From Rossellomorea aquimaris (lineage in GTDB: Bacteria > Bacillota > Bacilli > Bacillales > Bacillaceae_B), in NCBI RefSeq assembly GCF_020172085.1, contig NZ_JAIVAT010000006.1:1-64000 (forward strand): 64,000 nt of DNA, read 5' to 3'. Shown here piece after piece: positions 34,114-44,405 of the stretch. A program made the position numbers and the translations under genes. Under the pieces are notes generated by a model. That model did not search any database, was not told the origin of the DNA, and saw nothing but the letters and a program-made list of their open reading frames with translations. The stretch's first letter is position 1; each line of letters begins with the position of its first letter.

Positions 34114-34743
34114 ATGAAAATCTATTATCAAATCAGCTATTTTGTAATCGGACTACTTATTTTCAGTTATGGAATCAGTTTGTCAATTAAAGTGCGATAC
34201 TTGGGTATTCATCCATGGGATGTGTTAAACATTGCATTGTTTGAGAAGTTCGGCTTAACCATTGGCACGTGGAATATCATTGTGGGGGTCACACTCATTG
34301 CAGGCACGCTTTTACTAAAAGGGAGATATATTCATATCGGCACCATCCTGAACGGGGTGTTGGTCGGCATGCTTGTGGATTTTTTTCTTTATTATAATCT
34401 ACTGCCCCCCAAAACGGGTTTGATGACGGATCTTCTCATTCTACTATCTGCCATATTGATGATGGGGGTTGGAGGCGGATTATATTCGGCCGCTCATCTG
34501 GGCACCGGGCCTAGGGACGGATTTATGCTCACCATTTCGGATTTAACCGGCCTTACCATCAGCAGGGTACGGATCATTTGTGAGTGCACGGTATTATTGA
34601 TTGGTTTATTCCTTTCAGGACCAGTCTTCATTTTCACATTTATCTACACGTTCATCCAAAGTCCCATCTTTCAAAAATCCTTTCTCTTTTTCACTGAAAG
34701 ACTGCACTCCCGCTTTCCTGCCCGGAGCGATATCAGTATGTAA
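34114..34743 (+). CDS. YczE/YyaS/YitT-family membrane protein
   Basis: A 209-residue protein with five predicted helices. The beginning (SYFVIGLLIFSYGISLSIKV then GIHPWDVLNIAL) and the central HLGTGPRDGFML match the YczE family of predicted membrane proteins. B. subtilis YczE affects antibiotic production, by an unknown mechanism. The start is ATG at 34114, five bases after AAAAGGAG; an upstream frame of 19 codons has no ribosome site. Single gene, divergent from the DASS symporter. Confidence 0.82.
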   Translation: MKIYYQISYFVIGLLIFSYGISLSIKVRYLGIHPWDVLNIALFEKFGLTIGTWNIIVGVTLIAGTLLLKGRYIHIGTILNGVLVGMLVDFFLYYNLLPPKTGLMTDLLILLSAILMMGVGGGLYSAAHLGTGPRDGFMLTISDLTGLTISRVRIICECTVLLIGLFLSGPVFIFTFIYTFIQSPIFQKSFLFFTERLHSRFPARSDISM

Positions 34744-34774
34744 AAAGGACAAATTGCCAGAGGCAGTTTGTCCT
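34742..34774 (-). terminator. Terminator
   Basis: Minus strand: AGGACAAACTGCC / GGCAATTTGTCCT stem with three-base loop, followed by TTTTTAC. It ends the 114-residue hypothetical gene and could also stop plus-strand read-through. Confidence 0.75.
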
Positions 34775-34781
34775 GATCCGT

Positions 34782-35126
34782 TTATGACATCTCGCATGCG
34801 ACTAATCCATACTGCCTTTCCTGATCCAATTTCTTAATGAATGTAAATAAGTGCTGCACCTGTTCATTATGAAGATCTCTCTTATAATAATCCTCGAGAA
34901 CCGATAACATTTCCCCAGGGTACATCAAACAGGTATGACTTCCCCAATCGGTCTGCCGTCCCTCAATTTTTTTATAGTAAATGCCATCCAATAGCGAGAA
35001 AAAGAGTTCATACCCCTTAGGGAAAAACGGGCTGATCCGCTTGGGGTAATTATGATTCCAGTCGCCCCCTTCATAATGAAACGTTTGATCCGTTAAATCA
35101 CCGATAAACACTTCCACATCCCCCAT
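34782..35126 (-). CDS. Hypothetical protein, 114 residues
   Basis: A soluble acidic protein rich in aromatic residues (ISPFFPKGYELFFSLLDG, DWGSHTCLMYPGEMLSVLED). No domain or signal is recognised. Start ATG follows GGAGGAGATAGG and the gene has a good terminator, so it is likely real. It lies downstream of spoVR on the same strand, separated by a possible terminator. Confidence 0.65.
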   Translation of the reverse strand: MGDVEVFIGDLTDQTFHYEGGDWNHNYPKRISPFFPKGYELFFSLLDGIYYKKIEGRQTDWGSHTCLMYPGEMLSVLEDYYKRDLHNEQVQHLFTFIKKLDQERQYGLVACEMS

Positions 35127-35210
35127 CCTATCTCCTCCTCGGATTAAGCTTGCCTTCTTTATAATGTATAAACCTGTCCTCTTTTTTTAGAACCTATTTT
35201 TCTTAAATAG

Positions 35211-35257
35211 AAAAGAGCCTCCTCCCGGTATACCACCTGAAGGACGACTCTGACTGT
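35211..35257 (-). terminator. Possible terminator after spoVR
   Basis: On the minus strand an imperfect stem (AGAGTCGTCCT ... GGAGGCTCT, closing GGT/ACC near the loop) is followed by TTTCTATTT. Pairing has several bulges, so this is a moderate candidate. Confidence 0.4.
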
Positions 35258-35259
35258 TC

Positions 35260-36672
35260 TTATAGATACTTACGCTGTACGCTCCTGCCATCATAGGTGA
35301 AGAGCATGTCACGGTTCTCCACATGAGTTTCAATATGGACCGGTCTTCCCCAAAGCTGGTGTAAGTAGGGTAATACCTTTTCCAAGTATTTAATATCAAG
35401 CTCAACATCCTCATACCAATGTTTAAGGTAAAGTTCACCACTCTTCATGTAATCCCCGTCATTTACGGTGATATAAGGGAAACCTCCATTCACCCGCATA
35501 CCCACGAGTTGATCCCGAACATGGGTCCATTCCTTGTCGACAATTTTATAATCTTTCCCCTGCTTCTGGAACAGATACATATCTTCCCGCATCACCAGGT
35601 CCTTTGTCAGGTAGTTCCGCAAGAAGGAAATATCCGATTCGATCTCACGGACTTCAAACATTTTTTCCCTGCCGGAATTCGGTTTCACTCCCCGTTTCTT
35701 CATTTCTTCCGTAGGGTTATCGAAACGCTCCTCTATGTCTTCAAAAACTTTCAGACCAAGATAATATGGATTGATTTGAGTTCGGGACGGCTGTACGACA
35801 CCTGCATTCAGTTTCGCAAACTCAATCGACTCACCGCTTGTCAGGTCCATTTCACGGATGATTCTTTGATGCCAATACGAGGCCCAGCCTTCATTCATGA
35901 TCTTCGTTTCAAGCTGAGGCCAGAAATAGAGCATCTCTTCCCGCATCATGGTCAATATATCCCTTTGCCAATCTGATAGTTCCCTGCTGTACTGCTCGAT
36001 GAAGAGGAGGATATCCTTTTCTGGCTGCGGCGGAAACTTCTTCTTCACCTTCTTCTTTTCCCTGCTCTTTGGCTTTTCGTCCAATGACCACAGATCATCA
36101 TACGGGGATGCATGACTCGTTTCTTCTTCCTCCCACTCCACATCATCCATTGTCCACGACAGCTTCGGCCTCATGAGAGAAGGATCGATATGTTCATCCA
36201 CAGCAAGAACAGCATCGAGGAAATTCTCGACTTCCCGCTTCCCATGCTCAATCTCATATCTTCTTACCCGTTCTGCTGTTGCCGCCATGCTCTCTACCAT
36301 ATCACGTTTCGTATTCTGAAAACGCACGTTATTCTTAAAGAAATCACAATGAGCCAATACGTGAGCTACGATCAGCTTATTTTGAATCAGTGAATTCGAA
36401 TCCAGCAAAAACGCATAACACGGATCCGAATTGATCACGAGCTCATAAATCTTACTCAATCCCAAGTCATATTGAAGCTTCATCTTATGGAACTGCTTCC
36501 CAAAACTCCAGTGAGAAAACCTGGTCGGCATCCCATAAGCACCAAATGTATAAATAATATCAGCAGGACAAATCTCATAACGCATAGGATAAAAATCAAG
36601 ACCAAACCCGGCTGCAATCTCCGTAATTTCCCCTATCGCATTCTGTAACTGCTTCTGTTCCTCTAAATTCAT
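35260..36672 (-). CDS. spoVR: Stage V sporulation protein R
   Basis: A 470-residue soluble protein that matches SpoVR in length and content: an N-terminal domain with [20 protein letters not shown] and [23 protein letters not shown], a charged low-complexity linker, and the [13 protein letters not shown] and [15 protein letters not shown] segments. SpoVR is needed for normal spore cortex formation; its biochemistry is unknown. The start is ATG at 36672, seven bases after GAGGGGG; a longer frame runs upstream without a ribosome site. A cluster of hairpin repeats lies just upstream. Confidence 0.92.
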   Translation of the reverse strand: MNLEEQKQLQNAIGEITEIAAGFGLDFYPMRYEICPADIIYTFGAYGMPTRFSHWSFGKQFHKMKLQYDLGLSKIYELVINSDPCYAFLLDSNSLIQNKLIVAHVLAHCDFFKNNVRFQNTKRDMVESMAATAERVRRYEIEHGKREVENFLDAVLAVDEHIDPSLMRPKLSWTMDDVEWEEEETSHASPYDDLWSLDEKPKSREKKKVKKKFPPQPEKDILLFIEQYSRELSDWQRDILTMMREEMLYFWPQLETKIMNEGWASYWHQRIIREMDLTSGESIEFAKLNAGVVQPSRTQINPYYLGLKVFEDIEERFDNPTEEMKKRGVKPNSGREKMFEVREIESDISFLRNYLTKDLVMREDMYLFQKQGKDYKIVDKEWTHVRDQLVGMRVNGGFPYITVNDGDYMKSGELYLKHWYEDVELDIKYLEKVLPYLHQLWGRPVHIETHVENRDMLFTYDGRSVQRKYL

Positions 36673-36734
36673 TTTCATCCCCCTCTTTATACTCTTATCT
36701 AAATGTATGAAGAGAAAAAGGATTTGATGAAAAG

Positions 36735-37150
36735 AAAAGCGGAAGGGCTTTGGGAGAGGCGACAAGCATAAGGCGAGGTGGCATGAAGGTGTGCCTTTTC
36801 ACCTTCTTGACAGCTTGTCTTATGACCTCGAGCCTCTAAGCCCTGGAGCTGGACAATAGAAAAGCGGAGGCGGGTTGGGCAGGCCCGACAAGCATAAGAC
36901 GAGTAACCCGGAAAGGCGTCTTTTGCCTTTTTGGGTTACTTGGCTTATGACCTCGAGACCCAAGCCCCTGGAGCTGGACAATTAGAAAAGCGGAAGGGCT
37001 TTGGGAGAGGCGACAAGCATAAGGCGAGGTGGCATGAAGGTGTGCCTTTTCACCTTCTTGACAGCTTGACTTATGACCTCGAGCCTCTAAGCCCTGGAGC
37101 TGGACAATAGAAAAGCGGAGCCGGGTTGGGCAGGTCCGACAAGCATAAGC
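36735..37150 (+). repeat. Cluster A of 123-base covarying hairpin repeats
   Basis: Units at 36735-36857, 36860-36982, 36986-37108 and a truncated one from 37111 to about 37150. Each begins AAAAGCGG and ends GGAGCTGGACAAT. Each full unit folds as one long hairpin: a basal stem (for example AGGGCTT...AGAGGC / GCCTCTAAGCCCT), an invariant CATAAG / CTTATG stem, a variable inner stem (GTAACCC / GGGTTAC in the second unit) and an apical stem (AAAGGC / GCCTTT, or GAAGGTG / CACCTTC in units one and three). The cluster fills the gap between spoVR and the MFS gene, and the last unit stops near that gene's terminator. Confidence 0.9.
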
Positions 37151-37162
37151 CATGTGTAAACC

Positions 37163-37198
37163 AAAAAAGCCTGTTCCCCATTTTAGAGGAACAGCCTT
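37163..37198 (-). terminator. Terminator after the MFS gene
   Basis: Minus strand AAGGCTGTTCC / GGAACAGGCTT stem (one mismatch) followed by TTTTTTGG. Confidence 0.85.
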
Positions 37199-37206
37199 AA
37201 TGAAAT

Positions 37207-38397
37207 TTACGCCTTTATATTCTTTTGCATAACCCTCACAGGAATGAGCGTACTGAGCAGCAGGAGGGCAGATAGTGAGAAGATCACTGAAATGTGGAGC
37301 ACTTCCAGAAGCAGTCCGACTCCCACCGACGACAAACCGAACAGAAGGGTCGTTAATGCTCCTTGAGCTGCATAGATCTTCCCCAGTTCCTGCGGTGGTG
37401 CTGTCTCCTGCAAATACGTTTGAAGCACCACATTTTTTATTTGATCAAACACCCCGAACAGAAAGGACAAGACGAGTGCCAAGAAGGCTATCTTGTTCCA
37501 CGCAAAGATTATTGTGACAGCGGAAGTGATCAACATACAGACTGGCAGCCATTTATCTCGATGATTCGAAAAGATGGTATGAAGCTTAAAGATGGCGTAG
37601 GAGGCCAGGACCAATCCGATAAAGAAACTGGAATTAATGAACCCCCACCACTCTTCACCGCGTTCGAGCTTCAAATCCACATACAAATACAGTACAGCCG
37701 CAATCCAGACGGTTCCTGATATTGACTCCAGTCCATAAATCCAAAAAACCGGAACCAGACCCTTGCGTCGTTTCACTTCCGACCAACCTTCCCCAAGCTG
37801 TTGCCACCAAACCTTGCGAACTTCCAAAGTAGTCATCGGTATGACCGGTAGCTTCAACATAAAAAAAGTACTAGCCAGAAACAATACAATCACTGCAATG
37901 AAAAGATTCGTTTCATTCAAGAGCGCTAATAGGATTCCCCCCAGAGCCCAGCTTGAAAATTGAATGGTCTGATCGACAGTGGAAAGGAATCCATTGGCCC
38001 CCATCAACTCCTCCCGCTTCACTAGATACGGGACATAAGAATTTCTGGCAGGCAGTGCCCAACCATCCAAAAAAGAAATGATCCCGGCACACCCAAGATA
38101 GACCCACACGTTCCCCATATTGACAACCATCACTAAAAGGAATGTACACAGAAAAAAAGTTTTTCCCATTTGAGAGTAAGCGATCAAACTTCTCATCTGG
38201 AATCGATTCAACAAAAGCGGCGCTGCCATACTACTGATAAACCTGGAAAAAGTGATCACCAAAGGAACAGCCGTCATGTAAACAGCGGATCCTGTAAGAT
38301 TATATACGAGAGAGATCAATCCTACGATATAGAATACATCTCCCATATTGGCCAACGCCTGACCAAACCACAGATTCCTGAATGCATTGGAATGCAT
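37207..38397 (-). CDS. MFS transporter (drug-exporter-like)
   Basis: A 396-residue major facilitator with 12 predicted helices. The N-terminus (FRNLWFGQALANMGDVFYIV) and RFQMRSLIAYSQMG loop (a degenerate motif A) resemble the MdfA/YfiS-type antiporters; PARNSYVPYLVKREEL is the family's loop after helix 4. Start ATG follows GGGAGGGAGAGAC. Single gene. Substrate unknown, presumably efflux. Confidence 0.85.
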   Translation of the reverse strand: MHSNAFRNLWFGQALANMGDVFYIVGLISLVYNLTGSAVYMTAVPLVITFSRFISSMAAPLLLNRFQMRSLIAYSQMGKTFFLCTFLLVMVVNMGNVWVYLGCAGIISFLDGWALPARNSYVPYLVKREELMGANGFLSTVDQTIQFSSWALGGILLALLNETNLFIAVIVLFLASTFFMLKLPVIPMTTLEVRKVWWQQLGEGWSEVKRRKGLVPVFWIYGLESISGTVWIAAVLYLYVDLKLERGEEWWGFINSSFFIGLVLASYAIFKLHTIFSNHRDKWLPVCMLITSAVTIIFAWNKIAFLALVLSFLFGVFDQIKNVVLQTYLQETAPPQELGKIYAAQGALTTLLFGLSSVGVGLLLEVLHISVIFSLSALLLLSTLIPVRVMQKNIKA

Positions 38398-38784
38398 GTC
38401 TCTCCCTCCCTTTATTCAATTTATAGATAGGTAAGAAAAGATCAGCATCACATCGGAACAAAGATCCCCTTTCAGAATCAAAACGTATTATGTATAGGTT
38501 TATTTTAGCAAATTGGTGCTTTTTTTGCAGATATCAATTTAAATTATTATTTAGGCAGTTTTAGGTACTGAATTATGATGAAAAGTAACGCTTACTATTA
38601 TACACCATACAGTATTCACACGAGTTTTGTTACACTTTCGATGTTGATTGGGCCACTTTCTCCAATTATTGGGCCACTTTAATGAAAAATTGTGCCAAAT
38701 TGTGAAAACTACCCAGTTTCCGTTTGAAAATACCTTTCCGAACAAAAAAAAGCCTTCTATCAAAGAAGACTTCATCTGCTCAAA
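38398..38784. other. Intergenic region, 387 bases
   Basis: Upstream of the MFS gene and downstream of yhdC. It holds the yhdC terminator (38744-38771) and two direct copies of ATTGGGCCACTTT (38647-38659 and 38668-38680) 21 bases apart, whose role is unclear. No convincing gene is seen. Confidence 0.5.
38744..38771 (-). terminator. Terminator after yhdC
   Basis: Minus strand AGTCTTCT / AGAAGGCT stem with a five-base loop, followed by TTTTTTT. Confidence 0.8.
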
Positions 38785-39087
38785 TTATTCCTTCACGGAA
38801 ATATTCAGCACCTTTTCATTGTCGAGATTGTGGACCACTATGACAACGACTTTCTTATCGGCACCATTTTCCTGAACTGTAAATTCAAATGCGTCCGATA
38901 CTTTGTTCTCTGTCATTTTTTTACGCCCCTGGTACTGATAATCCTTCACAGGCTGGCCTGGATAGTCCTCTTTGATGACGGCCGTTGCGATTCGCCCAAA
39001 CTTCTGATAATCGACAGGCTCTGCGTTTGCATGATTTGTTAGCAGTAGAAAAAATACAGTTAAAAAGATCACCATTGATTTCTTCAT
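38785..39087 (-). CDS. yhdC: YhdC-like secreted protein (DUF3889)
   Basis: A 100-residue protein with a Sec signal peptide (MKKSMVIFLTVFFLLLTNHANA, likely cleaved after ANA). The mature part (YQKFGRIATAVIKEDYPGQP, then FEFTVQENG) matches DUF3889, the family of B. subtilis YhdC. Function unknown. The start is ATG at 39087, six bases after AGAGGTG; GTG nine bases upstream overlaps it. Its place next to yhdB and yhdA copies the B. subtilis order. Confidence 0.8.
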   Translation of the reverse strand: MKKSMVIFLTVFFLLLTNHANAEPVDYQKFGRIATAVIKEDYPGQPVKDYQYQGRKKMTENKVSDAFEFTVQENGADKKVVVIVVHNLDNEKVLNISVKE

Positions 39088-39254
39088 TTTCATCACCTCT
39101 GTTTACGTTTCATTACATAGGATGAATTAAATATGTTTTTTTATTCACCCAATACAAGGAAATCAAGCATTTGCAACAGTACCAACTTTTTCAGAGAAAT
39201 AAAAACGGTTTTCTCCACACAATAGGAGTACCCCTTCAGAAGGAGGGAAACCAA

Positions 39255-39509
39255 GTGAACAAAGTCGATTACGATCGGGCCTTGTACTACACTCATCGAT
39301 CAGAATGGGATAACCTGTTGATCCTCATGGTGAGAACGAAGGATGACCTTCTTTCAAAAAGAATTGAACAATTCTTACATGCGTATCATTTTTCAAATGA
39401 TTACACGGTTGTAGAGCGTAATCTCTATACGCTTTTACGATATATTGAACATGCAAACTTCACCTATAGTGTCGAGCAACCACTTGAGGAAACCTTTGCA
39501 GAGATGTAG
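39255..39509 (+). CDS. yhdB: YhdB-like conserved protein
   Basis: An 84-residue soluble protein (NKVDYDRALYYTHRSEWDNL, ILMVRTKDDLLSKRIEQFLH). It resembles B. subtilis YhdB, whose function is unknown. The start is GTG at 39255, seven bases after AAGGAGG; the frame is open for 28 more codons upstream but without a ribosome site. Between yhdC and yhdA, as in B. subtilis. Confidence 0.8.
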   Translation: MNKVDYDRALYYTHRSEWDNLLILMVRTKDDLLSKRIEQFLHAYHFSNDYTVVERNLYTLLRYIEHANFTYSVEQPLEETFAEM

Positions 39510-39610
39510 TAAAAAGAGAATTCCACCTACGGCTGATCCAATTAGTATGCGCTATTGGATCAGCTTTTATTATTTTGAATAGCATCACATGATACAAAAC
39601 TAAACCTAAC

Positions 39611-39642
39611 AAAAAAAAAAACGGCAACGATGCCGTTTTTTT

Positions 39643-39644
<2 letters not shown>
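39611..39644. terminator. Bidirectional terminator
   Basis: AACGGCA-ACGA-TGCCGTT hairpin flanked by eleven A and nine T, between convergent yhdB and yhdA. Confidence 0.88.
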
Positions 39645-40838
<1,194 letters not shown>

Positions 40839-40851
40839 GGACCGACACCTC

Positions 40852-41967
40852 CTAATACGGTATTTGAACTGAAATGATTGTACCCTTTCCAAGCTGACTG
40901 TCGATACAAAATGTACCTCCGATGCTTTCCACTCGATCCCTCATGCTTTGAATCCCCACTGATGGAAGGGATTTTTGTCCATCATACTGAAATCCGTACC
41001 CTGAATCTTTGATTGACAGATGTATGGATTGTAATCCGCTTTTCAATGTGTAGAGGATTTTTTTCTCACCGGAATGTTTTTTACAATTATTTAGTGCTTC
41101 CTGACTGACGCGCCATAACACTTCTTCTATTTTAGAGCTTAAGGAAATGACTCCTTCTACTTTCGTATCCAAGGTCAATCCAAGCATTTCTGCATACCCT
41201 TTCGCTGCCTCGACAACGCCATTTTCCAATCCATGAGGTCTCAGTTGCCAGATGAGTGCCCTCATTTCAGATAGTGCTTCCTGCGCAAGTCCTTGAATCG
41301 TTTTAAAGGTAGCTTTTTCATCCTCTGCCTCAGCCATCTCAGCCCCTCCCCTTGCCGTTAATGTAAGGGAAAACAGCAATTGATTGACCGAGTCATGAAG
41401 GTCCCTTGCCAACCGGTTCCTCTCCCCAATCAACGCAACTTCCTGCTCCTTCTTTGTCAAGAGAATGCGTTTAATGGCAGACCCGATTTGGAAGGCGACC
41501 GATTCAAGAAGAGCCAGTTCGTCCTTAGAAAAATGAGTTTTCTCCGGTGCGGCCACATTCAGCAATCCGAAGGACTCGTTTCCGGATTGAAGGGGGACCG
41601 TCGCATGATAGGTGATATCTTCTGTTGCGCCTCTGTTCTCTTCAATGGCCTGCTCGATCCGTTGACATTCAATGATATTGGATGCTTTGGTGAGCTTCCC
41701 TTTTCGAAAGCGGTTCACACACCAGCAGCCTCCCGTTCTCATCAGCTCACATTTACGGTCTGAGAGAGATGCAGGAAGATTTTCATACGATACAAGCTCA
41801 TGGCTTCCTTCCTTTTCAATGAAAAAGATCCATCCGGTGGTGAAGCTTGAGCCCCTGATCAGCTTCTTCAATGCACCTGAAAGCATGGAAGAAAGCTCTG
41901 TCTCATCATTCAACAATTCGGCTATCTCTTTCAAAAGCTCGATATTTGAAAGGGATTCCTGATTCAT
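40852..41967 (-). CDS. yhcY: GAF-domain sensor histidine kinase YhcY
   Basis: A 371-residue cytoplasmic kinase without membrane helices. An N-terminal GAF domain (about residues 25-165) contains Cys residues (GGCWCVNRF) that could bind a ligand or redox cofactor; HisKA_3 follows with the phospho-acceptor in RLARDLHDSVNQLLFSL, then an HATPase domain (SQEALNNCKKHSG, VGIQSMRDRVESIGG). The start is ATG at 41967, eight bases after AAAGGA. Operon yhcY-yhcZ-yhdA, as in B. subtilis. Confidence 0.9.
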   Translation of the reverse strand: MNQESLSNIELLKEIAELLNDETELSSMLSGALKKLIRGSSFTTGWIFFIEKEGSHELVSYENLPASLSDRKCELMRTGGCWCVNRFRKGKLTKASNIIECQRIEQAIEENRGATEDITYHATVPLQSGNESFGLLNVAAPEKTHFSKDELALLESVAFQIGSAIKRILLTKKEQEVALIGERNRLARDLHDSVNQLLFSLTLTARGGAEMAEAEDEKATFKTIQGLAQEALSEMRALIWQLRPHGLENGVVEAAKGYAEMLGLTLDTKVEGVISLSSKIEEVLWRVSQEALNNCKKHSGEKKILYTLKSGLQSIHLSIKDSGYGFQYDGQKSLPSVGIQSMRDRVESIGGTFCIDSQLGKGTIISVQIPY

Positions 41968-42087
41968 GTTCATCGTCCTTTCCAATCCTTCAGTATTATT
42001 ATATTGCTTTCCGAGTGAAACCGGGATTATCAAAAAGAATGAAACTCTCTACGACCTTTGACGGAAAACATACGTTCCATTTCACTT

Positions 42088-42124
42088 TAAAAAAACAAGA
42101 GATGCTAGAAAACACATCTCTTGT
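42088..42124 (-). terminator. Terminator after pgcA
   Basis: Minus strand ACAAGAGATG / CATCTCTTGT stem with a ten-base loop, followed by TTTTTTT, about 75 bases past the pgcA stop codon. Confidence 0.85.
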
Positions 42125-42198
42125 TCTTAAAATGCAACTCTTTAGGCTGGTCAAACTGATAAGTATCGTTTATTTTCCTTCAGCCTTCGTACCCCGTA

Positions 42199-43950
42199 TT
42201 ATGCTTTTCCTGCAGATGAACTGATCATCGTTTCCACTTTCGACATGATCGCTTCCTGGAGCGACTGTAACTTCTGATCACTGTCACCCTGTGTTTCTCC
42301 AATCACGCTGAAATAAAACTTAATCTTCGGTTCTGTTCCGGATGGACGCAGGCAAATCCAAGATCCGTCTTCAAGGAAATATTTCAATACATTCGAAGAA
42401 GGAAGTTGAATGGAAGTCTCAACACCTGAGACTAAATCCACTTTCCTGCTTACTTTATAGTCCTCCGATGACACAACACGTAATCCGGCGACTTCTTGCA
42501 TCGGTTCGTTTCTGAATTCCTTCAGGATTCCCTGAATTTGTTCAGCTCCTTCTTTGCCTTTCAGGGTCAGACTCTTAAGTCCTTCCTGATAATAACCGTG
42601 CTGTTCAAATAACTCATGCAATACATCGTAGAGCGTTTTTCCTTCTTTTTTATAATATGCGGCTGCTTCTGCTGCCATCAATACGGCTTGAATCGCATCC
42701 TTATCACGGGCAAAGTCGCCTATCAAGTAACCATAGCTTTCTTCATAGCCGAATAAGAATGAATATTCGCCTGTTTCTTCATACTTTTTGATTTTTTCAC
42801 CGATGAATTTAAAGCCTGTCAGCACATCTTCCACTGATGCTCCGTAATGTTCAGCAACTTTGCGGCCTAATTCAGATGTAACGATGGTCTTAAATACACG
42901 TCCATTATCAGGTATCATGTTCTTTTCCTGTTTGCGTGCAAGGATATAGTCAAGCAGGATGGCACCCGTCTGGTTTCCGGTAAGAAGGATATACTCGCCT
43001 GTTTCACCTTTAACGGCTACGCCTAAACGGTCTGCATCGGGATCCGTCGCAATCAGAATATCTGCGTCGATTTCCTTCCCGTCACGGATGGCATATTCAA
43101 AGGCCGCTTTATCTTCAGGGTTCGGGGACTTTACTGTCGTAAATTCAGGATCCGGTACTGCCTGTTCCTTTACGATGTGAACCTGCTCATATCCTAATGC
43201 TTTCAGGCCTTTTTCCGCCATATTCAAAGCTGTTCCGTGCAGTGGTGAGAATACAATTCTAAGATCGGTTTCTTTGGCAATCTGCGGCTTTTCAGAGATC
43301 GAAATCAAATGCTCAAGGTAGGATTGATCGATTTCTTCCCCGATCATTTTAATGAGACCGGCTGACTTTAACTCTTCTTCCGTTTTCACATGGATTTCCA
43401 GTTCATTTTCGACGGCATTCACTTTCCCGATCACTTCATCCGCTACATGCGGTGGAAGTTGGGCACCATCTTCTCCGTATACCTTATATCCATTATATTC
43501 CGGCGGGTTATGGCTTGCCGTTACCACTATGCCTGAGTAAGCCTTTAACTGCCTAAGGGCAAAAGAAAGCTCTGGTGTCGGCTTCAATTCATCAAAGACA
43601 TAGGTTTGAATTCCGTGTGTTGCCAAGGTTTTCGCTGATTCCATAGCGAATTCAGGTGATTTATAACGGGAATCGTAAGCGATTACAACACCGCGATTTT
43701 TTGCCTCCTGTCCTTGCTCTTCTATGTATCGTGCTAATCCTTCAGAGGCTTTTCTGACTGTATAAATGTTCATTCGATTGGTTCCGGGACCGATTTCTCC
43801 CCTCATTCCACCAGTACCGAATTCAAGATTTTTATAGAACGCGTCTTCTAAGGACTTATCGTCCCCTTTCATTGTCTCTAAAAGCTCTTTGATTTCTTCA
43901 TCCAGATGCGGGTAGCTGCTCCACTTTTGCCAAGATGTTTTCCAACTCAA
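42199..43950 (-). CDS. pgcA: Alpha-phosphoglucomutase
   Basis: A 583-residue enzyme interconverting glucose 6-phosphate and glucose 1-phosphate, the entry to UDP-glucose, teichoic acid glucosylation and glycolipids. The active-site phosphoserine is in [15 protein letters not shown], the metal loop in [10 protein letters not shown], sugar-binding GYEESYGY and phosphate-binding [10 protein letters not shown]. Length and motifs match PgcA (YhxB). TTG start at 43950 follows AGGAGGGG. Its place next to yhcY matches B. subtilis. Confidence 0.96.
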   Translation of the reverse strand: MSWKTSWQKWSSYPHLDEEIKELLETMKGDDKSLEDAFYKNLEFGTGGMRGEIGPGTNRMNIYTVRKASEGLARYIEEQGQEAKNRGVVIAYDSRYKSPEFAMESAKTLATHGIQTYVFDELKPTPELSFALRQLKAYSGIVVTASHNPPEYNGYKVYGEDGAQLPPHVADEVIGKVNAVENELEIHVKTEEELKSAGLIKMIGEEIDQSYLEHLISISEKPQIAKETDLRIVFSPLHGTALNMAEKGLKALGYEQVHIVKEQAVPDPEFTTVKSPNPEDKAAFEYAIRDGKEIDADILIATDPDADRLGVAVKGETGEYILLTGNQTGAILLDYILARKQEKNMIPDNGRVFKTIVTSELGRKVAEHYGASVEDVLTGFKFIGEKIKKYEETGEYSFLFGYEESYGYLIGDFARDKDAIQAVLMAAEAAAYYKKEGKTLYDVLHELFEQHGYYQEGLKSLTLKGKEGAEQIQGILKEFRNEPMQEVAGLRVVSSEDYKVSRKVDLVSGVETSIQLPSSNVLKYFLEDGSWICLRPSGTEPKIKFYFSVIGETQGDSDQKLQSLQEAIMSKVETMISSSAGKA

Positions 43951-44120
43951 AACGATCCCCTCCTAATGCTGTATAATATTGAATTCTATCATATATTGTA
44001 GAATTCCTTCTAAAACAATCCGTCACATGTCGACAAGATTCTTTCAATCCTTATTTTAGCATAGTTTTTTTAATTAGAAATTGCCTTTTTATCTATAACA
44101 AAAAGACTACTCAGACACCG

Positions 44121-44250
44121 CTGTTGATTTCCGTGCAAGACTTCGCTTTCCTCGGGCGGAAGGCGAGCCTCCTCGTCGCTGTCGCTCCTGCGGGGTCTCA
44201 CCTATTCCGCTTTTCCCGCAGGAGTCTTCGCCTTACACTCCAATCAACAG
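44121..44250 (-). repeat. 130-base GC-rich inverted-repeat element
   Basis: Nine-base terminal inverted repeats CTGTTGATT (44121-44129) / AATCAACAG (44242-44250) enclose a GC-rich core. On the minus strand the core reads GACTCCTGCGGGAAAAGCGG, GAGACCCCGCAGGAGCGACA, GAGGAGGCTCGCC and GAGGAAAGCGAAG, much like the core of the element at 26328-26592. It fills the middle of the 455-base gap between pgcA and yhcX; the rest of the gap holds nothing I recognise. This kind of repeat is common in Bacillaceae genomes. Confidence 0.8.
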
Positions 44251-44405
44251 CTAGAACCTGCTAAAACTCGTTGTCTTAATAACCAAAATAACAATGAAAA
44301 AATCCGACCGTATTCGAAATTCAATTAAGAATTGCAAATGATCGCTCGGATTTTTAAATAATAATACTCTTATCTCAACATCTTTTACGTTCTTATGGTA
44401 TGGGA

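Noticed and set aside
36836-37153. 105-codon minus-strand frame, and similar frames at 55351-55779.
   Set aside because: They translate the 123-base hairpin repeats; the repeated PSAFLIVQL-type peptide is an effect of the repeat, not of coding selection.
38647-38680. Two direct copies of ATTGGGCCACTTT as a regulator binding site.
   Set aside because: They are not placed near a recognisable promoter; recorded only as a repeat in the gap description.
38551-38775. 74-codon minus-strand frame upstream of the MFS gene.
   Set aside because: No ribosome site, overlaps the yhdC terminator.
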